Positions 17,830-27,398 are shown, counted from the first letter of the stretch. The stretch: 64,000 nucleotides of DNA from Pararhizobium arenae (GCF_001931685.1 NZ_MOOY01000006.1:62001-126000); one strand, 5' to 3'. Translations and numbers: made by a program. The notes: a model not told the origin generated them from the letters alone.

Positions 17830-20034
17830 TCACAGAAAACTCTGCGGATCGATATCGAGCTGTACGCTGACCGAACCCCTCACCTTCGGCCCCGCTGCAA
17901 TCATTGTCTTCACAAAGCTCTGCATGTCGCTGTTACGGCGGCCGTGGACGAGAAGGCGGAAGCGGTGGCGGCCGCGGATCAAGGCTAGCGGGGCTTCGGC
18001 GGGGCCGAGGATGCTGATGCCGCTGACCTGAGGGGCTGACTGGCGAAGGCCACGGGCATGACCTTCCGCTTCGGCGCGGGTTTCGGCGGAGACAATCAAT
18101 GACGCAAGACGGCCGAAAGGGGGAAGCAGTGCCTTTTCCCGCTCGCTGATCTCACGCTCGTAAAAGGCGTGCGAATCGCCGGAAACGATGGCCTGCATGA
18201 CCGGATGCTGCGGCTGGTAGGTTTGCAGCAGGCCGAGCGATTTCAGACCCGTCCGGCCGGCGCGGCCGGTGACCTGTGATAAAAGCTGGAAGGTCCGCTC
18301 CGCAGCCCGCGGGTCACCGTTGGAAAGGCCGATATCGGCATCGACGATGCCGACGAAGGTCATCATCGGAAAGTTATGCCCTTTCGCCACGAGCTGTGTG
18401 CCGACAACAATATCCGCTTCTCCGCGCTGGATCGCCTCCAGCTCCAGCCGCAGGCGCTTGACACCCATCAGGTCCGAAGAGAGCACGATCGTTCGCGCAT
18501 CCGGGAAATGACGATCCACCTCTTCGGCGATGCGCTCGACGCCGGGACCGCAGGCAACGAGGTGATCGAAGGTGCCGCACTCCGGGCAGGCTTCCGGCGT
18601 CTTCTGCGCGTAGCCGCAATGGTGGCACTGGATCTGGCCGCGAAAACGATGTTCCACCAGCCAGCTTGAGCAATCCGGGCACTGGAAGCGGTGACCACAG
18701 ACGCGGCAGAGCGTCAGCGGCGCGTAACCGCGGCGATTGAGGAAGAGCAGTGCCTGCTCCCCGCGCCCGACCGCCTTGCCGATCTGGTTGAGCAGCACTG
18801 GCGACAGAAAGCCGCCGCGCTCCGGCGGATGGCGGCGCATATCGACGACGCCGAGATGAGGCAATGCCGCATCGCCGTAACGCGTCGGCAGGTGGATCGC
18901 TGCGTAGCGGCCGAGATCGCCGTTGACGCGGCTTTCGACGGACGGGGTCGCAGAGACAAGCACGACCGGGAAATCGCCGATGCGGGCACGCACCACAGCC
19001 ATGTCCCGCGCATTATAGAAGACACGGTCTTCCTGCTTGTAGGCTGGATCGTGCTCTTCATCGACGATGATGAGACCCAAATCTTCGAAGGGCAGGAAAA
19101 GCGCGGAGCGGGCGCCGGCTACAACACGCACACCACCTTCCGTGACCTGCCGCCAGACCTTTTCGCGCGTGCGGGGAGCAAGATCGGAATGCCACTCGGC
19201 CGGCTTGGAGCCGAACCGGTCCTGGAAGCGTTCGAGGAAGCTCGCGGTCAGGGCGATTTCCGGCAGCAAGATGAGGACCTGCTTGCCCGCCTTCAGGGTC
19301 GCAGCGATCGCCTCGAAATAGACTTCCGTCTTGCCGGAGCCGGTGATGCCATCGATCAGCGAGACGGAAAAACTGCCCGCCCCCACTTTCTCCAGCAGTT
19401 CCTCGGCCGCGGCTTTCTGCAGGCCTTCCAGTCTGGCGGGTACGAAATCAGGATCCGGCGCAGCAACCACGGGCGGCGGCGGCATGAAGATCGTCTCGAA
19501 CACGCCCTGTGCCGTCAACCCATCGATGACGCTGGAAGAGACGCCGGCTGCATGGGCAAGGCCGGAGCGGGTCCAGGCAAAGCCGTTATCTGCCGCCGCG
19601 ATAACCCGTGACCGTGCATCCGTCATACGCTCCGGGCGCGTATCCGTGAGGCGCAGGGCTTCCACCATCGGCTCGGGATCGAGCGCGGCTGGCGCGCGCA
19701 AGGCCATGCGGGCCACGAGACCGGGGGGCGAGACGGTGTAAGAGGAGACCCAATCGAGGAAACGGCGCATCTCGGGCTTCAAGGGCGGGCAATCGAAGAC
19801 GAGGGTGATTTCCTTCAGTTTCTTCGGATCGACAGGCTCCTGCCCCTCCTCATCCCAAACGACGCCTATGACCTGACGCGGCCCAAGCGGCACCTGCACG
19901 ATGGAGCCAGGCTGCACCGCCATTCCCTCCGGCACGAGATAGGAGTATGCTTTGGGGGCTGGCATAGGCACCAGCACAGGCACGACCCGCGCAGCAAACA
20001 GGGCCCTAAACAAATCGGTCGAATCTTCTGTCAT
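17830..20034 (-). CDS. priA: Primosomal protein N', replication restart helicase
   Basis: The 734-residue protein is PriA, the 3'-5' helicase that reloads the replisome at repaired forks. It has the N-terminal DNA-binding domain, the Walker A motif DGITGSGKTEVY, the DEEH box (IIVDEEHDPAYKQ), and the zinc-binding cysteines between helicase lobes (CRVCGHRFQCPDC and CHHCGY...CPECGT). The C-terminal helicase motif TGRAGRTG is present. Length matches the family. It is divergent from the transaldolase gene with 79 bp between starts, a neighbourhood common in Rhizobiales. Confidence 0.97.
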   Translation of the reverse strand: MTEDSTDLFRALFAARVVPVLVPMPAPKAYSYLVPEGMAVQPGSIVQVPLGPRQVIGVVWDEEGQEPVDPKKLKEITLVFDCPPLKPEMRRFLDWVSSYTVSPPGLVARMALRAPAALDPEPMVEALRLTDTRPERMTDARSRVIAAADNGFAWTRSGLAHAAGVSSSVIDGLTAQGVFETIFMPPPPVVAAPDPDFVPARLEGLQKAAAEELLEKVGAGSFSVSLIDGITGSGKTEVYFEAIAATLKAGKQVLILLPEIALTASFLERFQDRFGSKPAEWHSDLAPRTREKVWRQVTEGGVRVVAGARSALFLPFEDLGLIIVDEEHDPAYKQEDRVFYNARDMAVVRARIGDFPVVLVSATPSVESRVNGDLGRYAAIHLPTRYGDAALPHLGVVDMRRHPPERGGFLSPVLLNQIGKAVGRGEQALLFLNRRGYAPLTLCRVCGHRFQCPDCSSWLVEHRFRGQIQCHHCGYAQKTPEACPECGTFDHLVACGPGVERIAEEVDRHFPDARTIVLSSDLMGVKRLRLELEAIQRGEADIVVGTQLVAKGHNFPMMTFVGIVDADIGLSNGDPRAAERTFQLLSQVTGRAGRTGLKSLGLLQTYQPQHPVMQAIVSGDSHAFYEREISEREKALLPPFGRLASLIVSAETRAEAEGHARGLRQSAPQVSGISILGPAEAPLALIRGRHRFRLLVHGRRNSDMQSFVKTMIAAGPKVRGSVSVQLDIDPQSFL

Positions 20035-20113
20035 CGGCCGTGACCTTGCCTTCGGTTTGCGTTAAAGGAAACCCCGAACAACAGCGCAGCAGCGTGTCCC
20101 AAGGGAGAATTCC

Positions 20114-20767
20114 ATGAAGTTTTTTGTCGATACAGCCGATGTAAAAGAAATCCGGGAACTCAATGACCTGGGTCTCGTGGACGGCGTGACGACCAACCCC
20201 TCGCTCATCCTGAAGTCGGGCCGCGACATCCTTGAAGTCACCAAGGAAATCTGCGGCATCGTCGAAGGCCCGGTTTCGGCCGAAGTTGCCGCCACCGACT
20301 ACGAGACGATCATGAAGGAAGCGGCTGTCATCGCAAAGATCGCCGACAACATCTGCATCAAGCTGCCGCTGACGCTCGACGGCCTCAAGGCCTGCAAGAA
20401 CCTGACCTCGGATGGTCACAAGACCAACGTGACGCTGTGCTTCTCGGCCAACCAGGCGCTGCTTGCCGCCAAGGCCGGCGCGACCTTCGTTTCGCCGTTC
20501 ATCGGCCGTCTCGACGACATCGCGCTTGATGGTATGGACCTGATCCGCGAAATCCGCCAGATCTTCGACAACTACGGATTCGAGACCGAGATTCTCGCGG
20601 CGTCCGCCCGCACGGTCAACCACATCAAGGAAGCGGCTCTGATCGGCGCCGACGTCGTCACCGCGCCGCCGGCAACGCTGAAGGCGCTCGTCAAGCACCC
20701 GCTGACGGATGCCGGCCTTGCCACCTTCCTCGCCGACTGGGCAAAGACCGGCCAGAAGATCGCCTGA
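20114..20767 (+). CDS. tal: Transaldolase / fructose-6-phosphate aldolase-type (TalC) enzyme
   Basis: The 217-residue protein is a short (TalB-unlike) transaldolase of the TalC/FSA type, which moves dihydroxyacetone units in the pentose phosphate pathway. Lys83 in NICIKLPLT is the Schiff-base lysine. [13 protein letters not shown] and GVTTNPSL are the diagnostic N-terminal blocks. Short family members include both transaldolases and fructose-6-phosphate aldolases, and sequence inspection alone does not separate them. Terminator follows. Confidence 0.92.
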   Translation: MKFFVDTADVKEIRELNDLGLVDGVTTNPSLILKSGRDILEVTKEICGIVEGPVSAEVAATDYETIMKEAAVIAKIADNICIKLPLTLDGLKACKNLTSDGHKTNVTLCFSANQALLAAKAGATFVSPFIGRLDDIALDGMDLIREIRQIFDNYGFETEILAASARTVNHIKEAALIGADVVTAPPATLKALVKHPLTDAGLATFLADWAKTGQKIA

Positions 20768-20790
20768 TCTTTTCCGCATCCCAATCCATC

Positions 20791-20824
20791 GAAAGGCCTC
20801 GCGAACCGCTCGCGGGGCCTTTCT
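20791..20824 (+). terminator. Rho-independent terminator after transaldolase
   Basis: GAAAGGCC-CGCGA pairs with TCGCG-GGCCTTTC in a long GC-rich stem, 24 bp after the stop codon. Only a short T run follows. Confidence 0.75.
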
Positions 20825-20841
20825 CATATGGGGTTGAGGCC

Positions 20842-20879
20842 TCAGCATTAACAGAAAGCTTCAGCATTAACAGAAAGCT
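20842..20879 (+). repeat. Perfect 19-bp tandem duplication
   Basis: The unit TCAGCATTAACAGAAAGCT occurs twice with no gap, just upstream of xerC. It looks like a recent slippage or duplication event and may alter the spacing of upstream promoter elements. Confidence 0.9.
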
Positions 20880-20924
20880 AAAGCCTTCATCGCAGATTGG
20901 CCCTTGAACGAGGACAAGACGGCG

Positions 20925-21860
20925 ATGAACGAACTCCTGATTATCGGCCATCCGGAACTGATGGCCGAGCGGCAGAACTGGCTGGGCGCGCTGGCACGGG
21001 AGCGACGGCTGTCGGAAAAGACCGTTGAGGCCTATGAGCGCGACAGCCGGCAGTTTCTCACTTTCCTCACCGGTCATCTGAGCGGACCCGCGCGATTGAG
21101 CGACATCGAGGCTCTCCGCCCGGCCGATCTGCGCGGGTTTCTCGCCGCCCGCCGCAAGGATGGCGCCGGGGCACGAACACTCGGGCGCGGGTTGGCAGGG
21201 CTGCGCTCCTTCCTGCGCTATCTGGAGCGCAAGGGACTTGCCAATGCGGCCGGCGCCAGCGCCATCCGCTCCCCGAAACAGCCGAAATCTCTGCCGAAGC
21301 CGTTGACCGATACGGACGCCCTGCAGGTGGTAACAGAAGGAGCGCAGCTTGCCGAAGAGCCCTGGATCGCTGCCCGCAACGCCGCCGTCCTGACGCTTCT
21401 CTATGGCTGCGGCCTGCGTATTGCCGAGGCGCTGGACCTTGTCGGCAACGATTTTTCGGGAACGCCGACAGCGCTGCGCATCACCGGCAAGGGCGGCAAG
21501 ACGCGTATCGTGCCGCTGATTGCGGCGGCAAACGATGCCGTGAGCCGATACCGGAGCCTTTGCCCGTATCATATCGACGGCGACGCGCCGCTGTTTCGCG
21601 GCGCGCGCGGCGGCAAGCTGCAGCCGGGCATCATTCAGCGCGAAATGCAGAAAATGCGCGGCGCGCTCGGCCTGCCGGACACCGCGACACCCCACGCCTT
21701 GCGCCACTCCTTCGCCACGCATCTTCTGGCGGGCGGTGGGGATCTCAGGACGATCCAGGAACTGCTCGGCCATGCCAGCCTTTCGACCACGCAGGTTTAT
21801 ACCGGTGTCGATTCCGCGCGGCTGCTCGAAATTTACGATCGCGCCCATCCGCGTGCCTGA
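20925..21860 (+). CDS. xerC: Tyrosine recombinase XerC
   Basis: The 311-residue protein resolves chromosome dimers at dif together with XerD. Numbering from the ATG at 20925, the catalytic residues are Arg165 (GCGLRIAEALD), Lys189 (TGKGGKT), His257 and Arg260 (HALRHSFATH), His283 (LLGHASL) and Tyr292 (QVYTGVD). An N-terminal SAM-like core-binding domain covers about residues 14-105. A TTG seven codons upstream is possible, but GAGGAC fits the ATG. The neighbourhood (priA, transaldolase) is the usual one for rhizobial xerC rather than a mobile integrase. Confidence 0.94.
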   Translation: MNELLIIGHPELMAERQNWLGALARERRLSEKTVEAYERDSRQFLTFLTGHLSGPARLSDIEALRPADLRGFLAARRKDGAGARTLGRGLAGLRSFLRYLERKGLANAAGASAIRSPKQPKSLPKPLTDTDALQVVTEGAQLAEEPWIAARNAAVLTLLYGCGLRIAEALDLVGNDFSGTPTALRITGKGGKTRIVPLIAAANDAVSRYRSLCPYHIDGDAPLFRGARGGKLQPGIIQREMQKMRGALGLPDTATPHALRHSFATHLLAGGGDLRTIQELLGHASLSTTQVYTGVDSARLLEIYDRAHPRA

Positions 21861-21959
21861 ACTGCCGCAATAGGATCAAAATTAACCTTTTCCATTAAGC
21901 TGGGCGTCAAGGCTTCGACAATAGGGTCGGGCACGCTGATTCTCCAGACGGGACAAGAC

Positions 21960-23036
21960 ATGTCGGATTCCATGGTTCTCTCCGCACGCCGCGCTGCCGA
22001 ATATCTCGGCGATGCCGTCGTCGCGCTGGTGACGACGCTGCATTTGGTTTTTGCGCTCAGCCTGATTGCCACTCTGCTCGCCGTCTCGCAGGCCCGCGCC
22101 GAAGACGCCAGCTGCGGCGGGCGCAATCTTGTCGATGACTGGCGCGCCAACGCCCCTGCGCGGCTTGCCGCCGTCGAGAAGGAGGCGGCAAACATCCCGA
22201 ACGGAAAAGGCCTGTTCTGGAAGATCGAGAAGGATGGCGTCGCGCCCTCCTTTCTGCTCGGCACCATGCATGTGACCGATCCGCGGGTTCTCGCCATGCC
22301 GAAGGGGGCCCGTGAAGCCTATAAGGCGGCGGACACCGTCATCATCGAATCGGACGAGATCGTCGACGAAAAGAAGGCCGCCGCCGCCATCATGATGCGG
22401 CCGGATCTCACCATGTTCACCGATGGCAAGACGATTGGCGACTTCCTGGCGCCGGAAGAAAAAGAGACACTGGAAACGGGTCTCAAGGCACGCGGCATTC
22501 CGCTGGCGCTGGTCTCGAAGATGAAGCCTTGGATGATCGCCAGCTTCGTGGCGTTGCCAGCCTGCGAAATGACCCGCAAGGCAGCCGGCGCCTCCTTCCT
22601 CGACAAGCAACTTGCCGAAGAGGCGCTGAAGAGCGGCAAGACGCTGAAGGGGCTCGAAACGCTGGTCGAACAGCTGCAGGCCATGGACGCCCTGCCCGCC
22701 GAGTTTCACGTTCAGGCGCTGGTCGAGACGTTGAAGCTTGGCGACACGGTGACGGACGTGATGGAAACGACCACCGAGCTTTATCTGCAGGGCGAAATCG
22801 GCATGGTCATGCCGATGATGAAGGCTATCTCCGAAGAACAGGCCGGCAGCGCCGACGATGCCGATTTCGAGCAGCGCATCATCACCGATCGCAATCATAC
22901 GATGGCATCACGCGCCCGCCCGATCCTCGACCAGGGCAAGGCCTTCATGGCTGTTGGTGCCTTGCATCTGCCGGGCACGGAAGGCCTGATCGAGCTGCTA
23001 CGCAAGGATGGGTTTACCGTGACTGCGGTGAACTGA
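21960..23036 (+). CDS. TraB/GumN family protein, membrane-anchored or secreted
   Basis: The 358-residue protein has an N-terminal hydrophobic segment (about residues 20-44) ending QARAED, which may be a signal peptide or anchor. The rest matches the TraB/GumN family: FLLGTMHVTDPRVL near 96-109 is the conserved GTxH block and GKAFMAVGALHLPGTEGLI near the C terminus is the second His motif. The fold is related to EreA/Tiki-type proteins proposed to be metal-dependent hydrolases; the substrate is unknown. It lies between xerC and the short ftsZ. Confidence 0.9.
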   Translation: MSDSMVLSARRAAEYLGDAVVALVTTLHLVFALSLIATLLAVSQARAEDASCGGRNLVDDWRANAPARLAAVEKEAANIPNGKGLFWKIEKDGVAPSFLLGTMHVTDPRVLAMPKGAREAYKAADTVIIESDEIVDEKKAAAAIMMRPDLTMFTDGKTIGDFLAPEEKETLETGLKARGIPLALVSKMKPWMIASFVALPACEMTRKAAGASFLDKQLAEEALKSGKTLKGLETLVEQLQAMDALPAEFHVQALVETLKLGDTVTDVMETTTELYLQGEIGMVMPMMKAISEEQAGSADDADFEQRIITDRNHTMASRARPILDQGKAFMAVGALHLPGTEGLIELLRKDGFTVTAVN

Positions 23037-23227
23037 AAGCCGCAAATAGCGAGAGACCTGCCCTCCCCGACAGACTGAAACAGCAGCGCTCCGGAAGAGC
23101 TGCGAAAAAGATCTGCCCCTTGCATCTCAGCCGCCTCTCTGCCTTTTTGCAGACCTAATCTGCAGGGAGACACTGATTCGTATTGCGCGATCAGCCCGCC
23201 GCAGCCTTATCCCGAGGGACACGACGC

Positions 23228-24259
23228 ATGAATGTAAAGAAGCCCGACGTTTCGGAAATGAGACCGAAGATCACTGTCATCGGTGTTGGCGGCGGTGGTG
23301 GCAATGCCATCAACAACATGATCTCCGAGGGCCTGCAGGGCGCCGAATTCGTGGTGGCCAACACCGACGCGCAGGCGCTCACCATGTCCAAGGCGACCCG
23401 GCTGATCCAGCTCGGTTCCGAAGTGACCCAGGGGCTCGGTGCCGGCTCGCTGCCGGAAGTCGGCCGGGCGGCGGCGGAAGAATCGATCGACGAGATCATG
23501 GATCATCTCGGTGGCACGCATATGTGCTTCGTCACCGCCGGCATGGGCGGCGGCACCGGAACCGGGGCTGCTCCCGTCATCGCACAGGCAGCCCGCGCGG
23601 CCGGCATCCTGACAGTCGCGGTCGTGACCAAGCCCTTCAGCTTCGAAGGCAAGCGCCGCATGCAGACGGCCGAAGAAGGCATCGAAAAGCTGCGGGCAGC
23701 CGCCGATACCGTTATCGTCATTCCGAACCAGAACCTGTTCCGGATCGCCGATGCCAAGACCACCTTCGCCGATGCCTTCGTCATCGCCGACCGGGTGCTT
23801 TATTCGGGCGTCGGCTGTATCACCGACCTCATCGTCAAGGAAGGCCTGATCAACCTCGACTTCGCCGACGTGAAGACCGTCATGAAGGGCATGGGCCGCG
23901 CGATGATGGGCACGGGCGAGGCTTCCGGGGAAGGTCGCGCGCTAAAGGCCGCGGAAGCGGCAATCGCCAACCCGCTGCTGAGCGAAACCTCGATGCGCGG
24001 CGCCAAGGGCGTGCTGATTTCGATCTCCGGCGGCATGGACATGACGCTGTTCGAAGTCGACGAAGCCGCGACCCGCATCCGCGAGGAAGTGTTCGAGGAA
24101 GCCGATATCGTGGTCGGCGCGATCTTCGACCGCAATCTGGACGGCGTGTTCCGTGTCTCGGTGGTGGCGACCGGGCTCGATCCGAATGGCATGGGCGCGG
24201 CCACGAGACCGATCGATGCCCAGCCTGCGGCAGCGCTACAGCCGCGGACGTTACAGTAA
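23228..24259 (+). CDS. ftsZ2: Second cell division GTPase FtsZ, lacking the C-terminal tail (FtsZ2 type)
   Basis: The 343-residue protein contains the whole FtsZ polymerisation core: [11 protein letters not shown] at 21-31, the tubulin signature [10 protein letters not shown] at 108-117, and the synergy loop [11 protein letters not shown]. It stops about 20 residues after the core ([12 protein letters not shown]), without the long linker and conserved tail peptide that bind FtsA and other partners. A tail-less second FtsZ is known from Sinorhizobium meliloti and Agrobacterium relatives. It is not next to ftsQA or the mur cluster, so it is not the main FtsZ. The ATG at 23228 is preferred because the region before it is unconserved. 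Confidence 0.93.
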   Translation: MNVKKPDVSEMRPKITVIGVGGGGGNAINNMISEGLQGAEFVVANTDAQALTMSKATRLIQLGSEVTQGLGAGSLPEVGRAAAEESIDEIMDHLGGTHMCFVTAGMGGGTGTGAAPVIAQAARAAGILTVAVVTKPFSFEGKRRMQTAEEGIEKLRAAADTVIVIPNQNLFRIADAKTTFADAFVIADRVLYSGVGCITDLIVKEGLINLDFADVKTVMKGMGRAMMGTGEASGEGRALKAAEAAIANPLLSETSMRGAKGVLISISGGMDMTLFEVDEAATRIREEVFEEADIVVGAIFDRNLDGVFRVSVVATGLDPNGMGAATRPIDAQPAAALQPRTLQ

Positions 24260-24297
24260 GAATATCGCCTGCGCTTAACCGCCCAGAATGGATCAAA

Positions 24298-24330
24298 AGC
24301 TCGCAAGGCCCCGGCTTTGTGAGCTTTTTT
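24298..24330 (+). terminator. Rho-independent terminator of ftsZ2
   Basis: AGCTCGCAA pairs with TTGTGAGCT (one G-T pair), followed by TTTTTT. A-rich sequence precedes the stem. It lies 38 bp after the stop codon, before the convergent NIPSNAP gene. Confidence 0.85.
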
Positions 24331-24335
24331 ATGGA

Positions 24336-24638
24336 TCAGAAGACGGGGCGCATGAAGCTGCGTTCGAAGCTGATGATGCTGCGGTTACGCTTGTCGAGAT
24401 CGTAGGCGGCGATGCATTCGGGATCGACGGCCATGCGCTGGCGATAATCTTCGTAAGCCGCAAGGCTCGGAAAGCTGAAGAGCGCAAGCGCGATGTTGTT
24501 TGCGCCTTCGCTCGGCAGGAAATAGCCGTGATGCGCGCCGCCCATGCGGTTGACGATCGGGATCCAGAGGCGGGCGTATTCCTCGAACTCCACCAACTTG
24601 TGCGGATCGATGACATAGCGCAGGTAGCAGGTGATCAT
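24336..24638 (-). CDS. NIPSNAP family protein
   Basis: The 100-residue protein has the ferredoxin-like NIPSNAP domain: MITCYLRYVIDPHKLVEFEE at the start, then a central MGGAHHGYFLPSEGANNIAL segment and a helix with AAYEDYRQRMAVDPE. Bacterial members are small proteins of unknown function related to dimeric alpha-beta barrel monooxygenases. No metal or heme ligand pattern stands out. It lies after lpdA on the same strand, behind that operon's terminator. Confidence 0.9.
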   Translation of the reverse strand: MITCYLRYVIDPHKLVEFEEYARLWIPIVNRMGGAHHGYFLPSEGANNIALALFSFPSLAAYEDYRQRMAVDPECIAAYDLDKRNRSIISFERSFMRPVF

Positions 24639-24665
24639 TCGAAATTCCTTTGTGAGTATGCAGCC

Positions 24666-24695
24666 AAAAGAAAAGGGTGACCGAAGCCACCCTTT
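24666..24695 (-). terminator. Rho-independent terminator of the TCA block after lpdA
   Basis: On the minus strand AAAGGGTG-GCTTCGGT-CACCCTTT is followed by TCTTTT. It lies 25 bp after the lpdA stop and separates lpdA from the NIPSNAP gene. Confidence 0.8.
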
Positions 24696-24719
24696 CAGAG
24701 CCTGTGATGTCAGGCGGGA

Positions 24720-26126
24720 TCACATATGGATCGGCTTGAAGAAGGTCGCGAGTGCGGCTTCCTTCACGGCTTCCGACATGGTCGGGTGCGCGTGGCAGGT
24801 ACGGCCGAGGTCTTCCGAGGAACCGCCGAATTCCATCAGAACGGCAATCTCGTGGATCATTTCGCCGGCGCCGAAGCCGACGATATGGCCGCCGAGAACG
24901 CGGTCGGTTTCCTTGTCGGCGAGGATCTTCACGAAGCCATCCGTCTGCAGCATGGCGCGGGCGCGGCCATTGGCTGTGAACGGGAACTTACCGACCTTGT
25001 AGGCGATGCCTGCGGCCTTCAGTTCTTCTTCGGTCTTACCAACAGAGGCGACTTCCGGCTGGGTGTAGACGACGCCCGGAATGACATCGTAGTTCACATG
25101 GCCGGCCTGGCCTGCGAGGATTTCGGCAAGGGCCACGCCTTCGTCTTCAGCCTTGTGGGCCAGCATCGGGCCGCGCACAACGTCGCCGATTGCGTAGATG
25201 CCATCGACATTGGTCTTGAAGTGACCGTCGATCTCGACGCGGCCGCGGTTGTCGAGGACGACGCCCGCTTCTTCGAGGCCGAGGCCCGCCGTGAAGGGTT
25301 TGCGGCCGGTGGCGATGAGCACGACTTCGGCATCGAGCGTCTGCGCTTCGCCGCCCTTGACCGGCTCGAAGGTGACCTTGGCGCCGGCGCCGGACTTTTC
25401 AACGCCGGTGACCTTGGCGCCGAGCTTGAAGTCAAAGCCTTGCTTCGCCAGCATGCGCTGGAACTGCTTGGAGACCTCGCCATCCATACCGCCGAGGATG
25501 GTGTCGAGATACTCGACGACCGTGACCTTGGCGCCGAGGCGCTGCCAGACAGAGCCGAGTTCGAGGCCGATGACACCGCCGCCGACGACGATCAGGGTCT
25601 CGGGAACCTTCTTCAGCGCGATGCCGCCGGTGGACGAAATGATGACCTGTTCGTCGATCTCGACCTGAACGCCGGGAATGCCGGCAACGTCGGAGCCGGT
25701 GGCGATGACGATGTTCTTGGTTTCGAGAACCTGCTCGGAACCGTCGTCAGCCTTCACCGCAACCTTGCCGGTCGACACGACGCGGCCCGTGCCCTGGAAG
25801 CCGTCGATCTTGTTCTTCTTGAACAGGAAGGCGACGCCATCGGTGTTGGACTTCACCGTCGCATCCTTGTGGGCCATCATCTTGTCGAGGTTCAGTGTCG
25901 GCGCAGACACCTCGACGCCGAGTTCTTCAATGCCATGGGCGGTGTGCGCAAAGACTTCCGACGCATGCAGTAGCGCCTTGGAGGGGATGCAGCCGATGTT
26001 GAGGCAGGTGCCGCCATAGGTCGCACGCTTTTCGACCACGGCGACCTTCAGACCGAGTTGGGCTGCCTTGACGGCGCACACATAACCGCCGGGGCCGGAG
26101 CCGATTACGATGAGATCATAGGCCAT
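24720..26126 (-). CDS. lpdA: Dihydrolipoyl dehydrogenase (E3), 2-oxoglutarate dehydrogenase-linked
   Basis: The 468-residue flavoprotein reoxidises dihydrolipoamide and reduces NAD+. The FAD motif GSGPGGYVCA starts at residue 10, the redox-active disulfide is Cys41/Cys46 in GGTCLNIGCIPSK, the NAD motif GGGVIGLELGSVW lies mid-protein, and the C-terminal HAHPTMSEAV gives the catalytic His-Glu of the dimer partner. It is the last gene of the mdh-suc block, which points to service in the 2-oxoglutarate complex; other E3 copies for pyruvate dehydrogenase are expected elsewhere. Confidence 0.97.
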   Translation of the reverse strand: MAYDLIVIGSGPGGYVCAVKAAQLGLKVAVVEKRATYGGTCLNIGCIPSKALLHASEVFAHTAHGIEELGVEVSAPTLNLDKMMAHKDATVKSNTDGVAFLFKKNKIDGFQGTGRVVSTGKVAVKADDGSEQVLETKNIVIATGSDVAGIPGVQVEIDEQVIISSTGGIALKKVPETLIVVGGGVIGLELGSVWQRLGAKVTVVEYLDTILGGMDGEVSKQFQRMLAKQGFDFKLGAKVTGVEKSGAGAKVTFEPVKGGEAQTLDAEVVLIATGRKPFTAGLGLEEAGVVLDNRGRVEIDGHFKTNVDGIYAIGDVVRGPMLAHKAEDEGVALAEILAGQAGHVNYDVIPGVVYTQPEVASVGKTEEELKAAGIAYKVGKFPFTANGRARAMLQTDGFVKILADKETDRVLGGHIVGFGAGEMIHEIAVLMEFGGSSEDLGRTCHAHPTMSEAVKEAALATFFKPIHM

Positions 26127-26147
26127 GATAAATCCTTCCTTGTGGGG

Positions 26148-26900
26148 CTAACGGCCGCCGCTGACATTGAGGATGGCACCCGTGACATAGGATGCCGAAG
26201 ACGAAAGAAGATAGAGAACCGCGTCGGCGACTTCCTGCGCCTCGCCGGGCCGCTGCATCGGAATGCTAGGCGCCATATCTCGAGCACGGTTTGGAAGACC
26301 GCCGGAAGCATGGATTTCGGTATCGATGACGCCGGGGCGCACGGCGTTGACGCGCACGCCCTCGGTCGCGACTTCGCGCGCAAGGCCGATGGTGAAGGTA
26401 TCAATTGCGCCCTTGGCGGCGGCATAATCGACATATTGGCTGGCGGAACCGAGAACGGCTGCCATGGACGAGACATTGACGATCACGCCGCCCTTGCCAC
26501 CCCGGCTTGTCGACATGCGGCGAACAGCCTCGCCGGCGCAAAGAATGGAGCCGGTGACATTGACGCGCAGCATGCGGTCGATGCGGGCGAAATCCATCTC
26601 GTCGATCCGCTGCGGCGCGCCGACGATACCGGCATTGTTGACGAGACCGTCGAGCCTGCCATAGGTGCTGTCGATGGTGGCAAACATCGCCTCGATATCG
26701 CGGGGCTCTGCGACATCGCCGGCAACGGCAATTGCCTCGCCGCCGGCATTGACGATATCCGTGACGACGGTTTCCGCGGCGCTCGCATTGGTCGCGTAGT
26801 TGACGACCACAAGCCAGCCGGCCTGAGCGGCGGAACGGCAGATGGCAGCGCCGATGCCGCGGCTGCCGCCGGTGACGAGAAGAACGGATTTATCCGTCAT
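26148..26900 (-). CDS. SDR family oxidoreductase
   Basis: The 250-residue classical short-chain dehydrogenase has the cofactor motif TGGSRGIGAAI near the N terminus, NNAGI mid-protein, catalytic Tyr and Lys in YVDYAAAKGAID, and a C-terminal VTGAILNVSGGR. Residues after the second strand suggest neither a clear NAD nor NADP preference. The start at 26900 overlaps the stop codon of the preceding gene (ATGA), indicating translational coupling. It sits between sucB and lpdA with a secreted protein and a MAPEG protein; its substrate is unknown. Confidence 0.92.
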   Translation of the reverse strand: MTDKSVLLVTGGSRGIGAAICRSAAQAGWLVVVNYATNASAAETVVTDIVNAGGEAIAVAGDVAEPRDIEAMFATIDSTYGRLDGLVNNAGIVGAPQRIDEMDFARIDRMLRVNVTGSILCAGEAVRRMSTSRGGKGGVIVNVSSMAAVLGSASQYVDYAAAKGAIDTFTIGLAREVATEGVRVNAVRPGVIDTEIHASGGLPNRARDMAPSIPMQRPGEAQEVADAVLYLLSSSASYVTGAILNVSGGR

Positions 26901-27388
26901 GCCGCACATCCTTTCAAGCCGAAGACATCCCAGGGCGTGACCGTGATCCTGTCAGCGATGGAGGAGGCTTTCAGCGCGGGGCCGAAATCGGGAAGCAGCA
27001 ATTGCTCTGCCGCCACCGCCGTTTCAGCTGGCAGAAGGTCGATCCTGCCGGAGGAGGCAACGGAATAGATCACGCCCTGCCAGATGATGCAGGCGGCGAG
27101 ATCGTCGCCGGTTACATCGCCCTCCGGGCAATTGTGCATGATCATGCCATTGGCGCGTTCCGGATCGCCCGAGATCATCACGAAGCCTTCGAGCCTCAGA
27201 TCGGTCTTAAGCACGGCCAGTTCGAAACGGTTGCTGGTGGTGGCGCTCTCCGATTCCACGGGCAGGAAGCGGAGTTCGTAAGCACCATCGGCATCGCCGT
27301 AGATCGCTTTGCTCTGCAAGCAATCGGCCGCCTGAACCGAGAGGGGTGCCAAACAGAGAAGAATTGTCGAGGCAACGCGCTTCATCAT
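26897..27388 (-). CDS. Secreted hypothetical protein
   Basis: The 163-residue protein begins with a clear signal peptide (MMKRVASTILLCLAPLSVQA, cleavage before ADC). The mature part is about 143 residues with four cysteines (Cys at the mature N terminus region, HNCPEG, AACIIW, KGCAA) that could form two disulfides in the periplasm. I recognise no family. It is translationally coupled to the SDR gene downstream and lies in the suc block. Confidence 0.8.
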   Translation of the reverse strand: MMKRVASTILLCLAPLSVQAADCLQSKAIYGDADGAYELRFLPVESESATTSNRFELAVLKTDLRLEGFVMISGDPERANGMIMHNCPEGDVTGDDLAACIIWQGVIYSVASSGRIDLLPAETAVAAEQLLLPDFGPALKASSIADRITVTPWDVFGLKGCAA

Positions 27389-27398
27389 CCGCTTGCCC

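Noticed and set aside
20925-21860. Tyrosine recombinase as sign of an integrated element
   Set aside because: Sequence and neighbourhood (priA, transaldolase) fit the housekeeping XerC; no attachment-site duplication or phage genes are near.
21899-21920. Possible third CtrA box before the TraB/GumN gene
   Set aside because: The two TTAA halves near 21886-21898 are separated by nine bases rather than seven.
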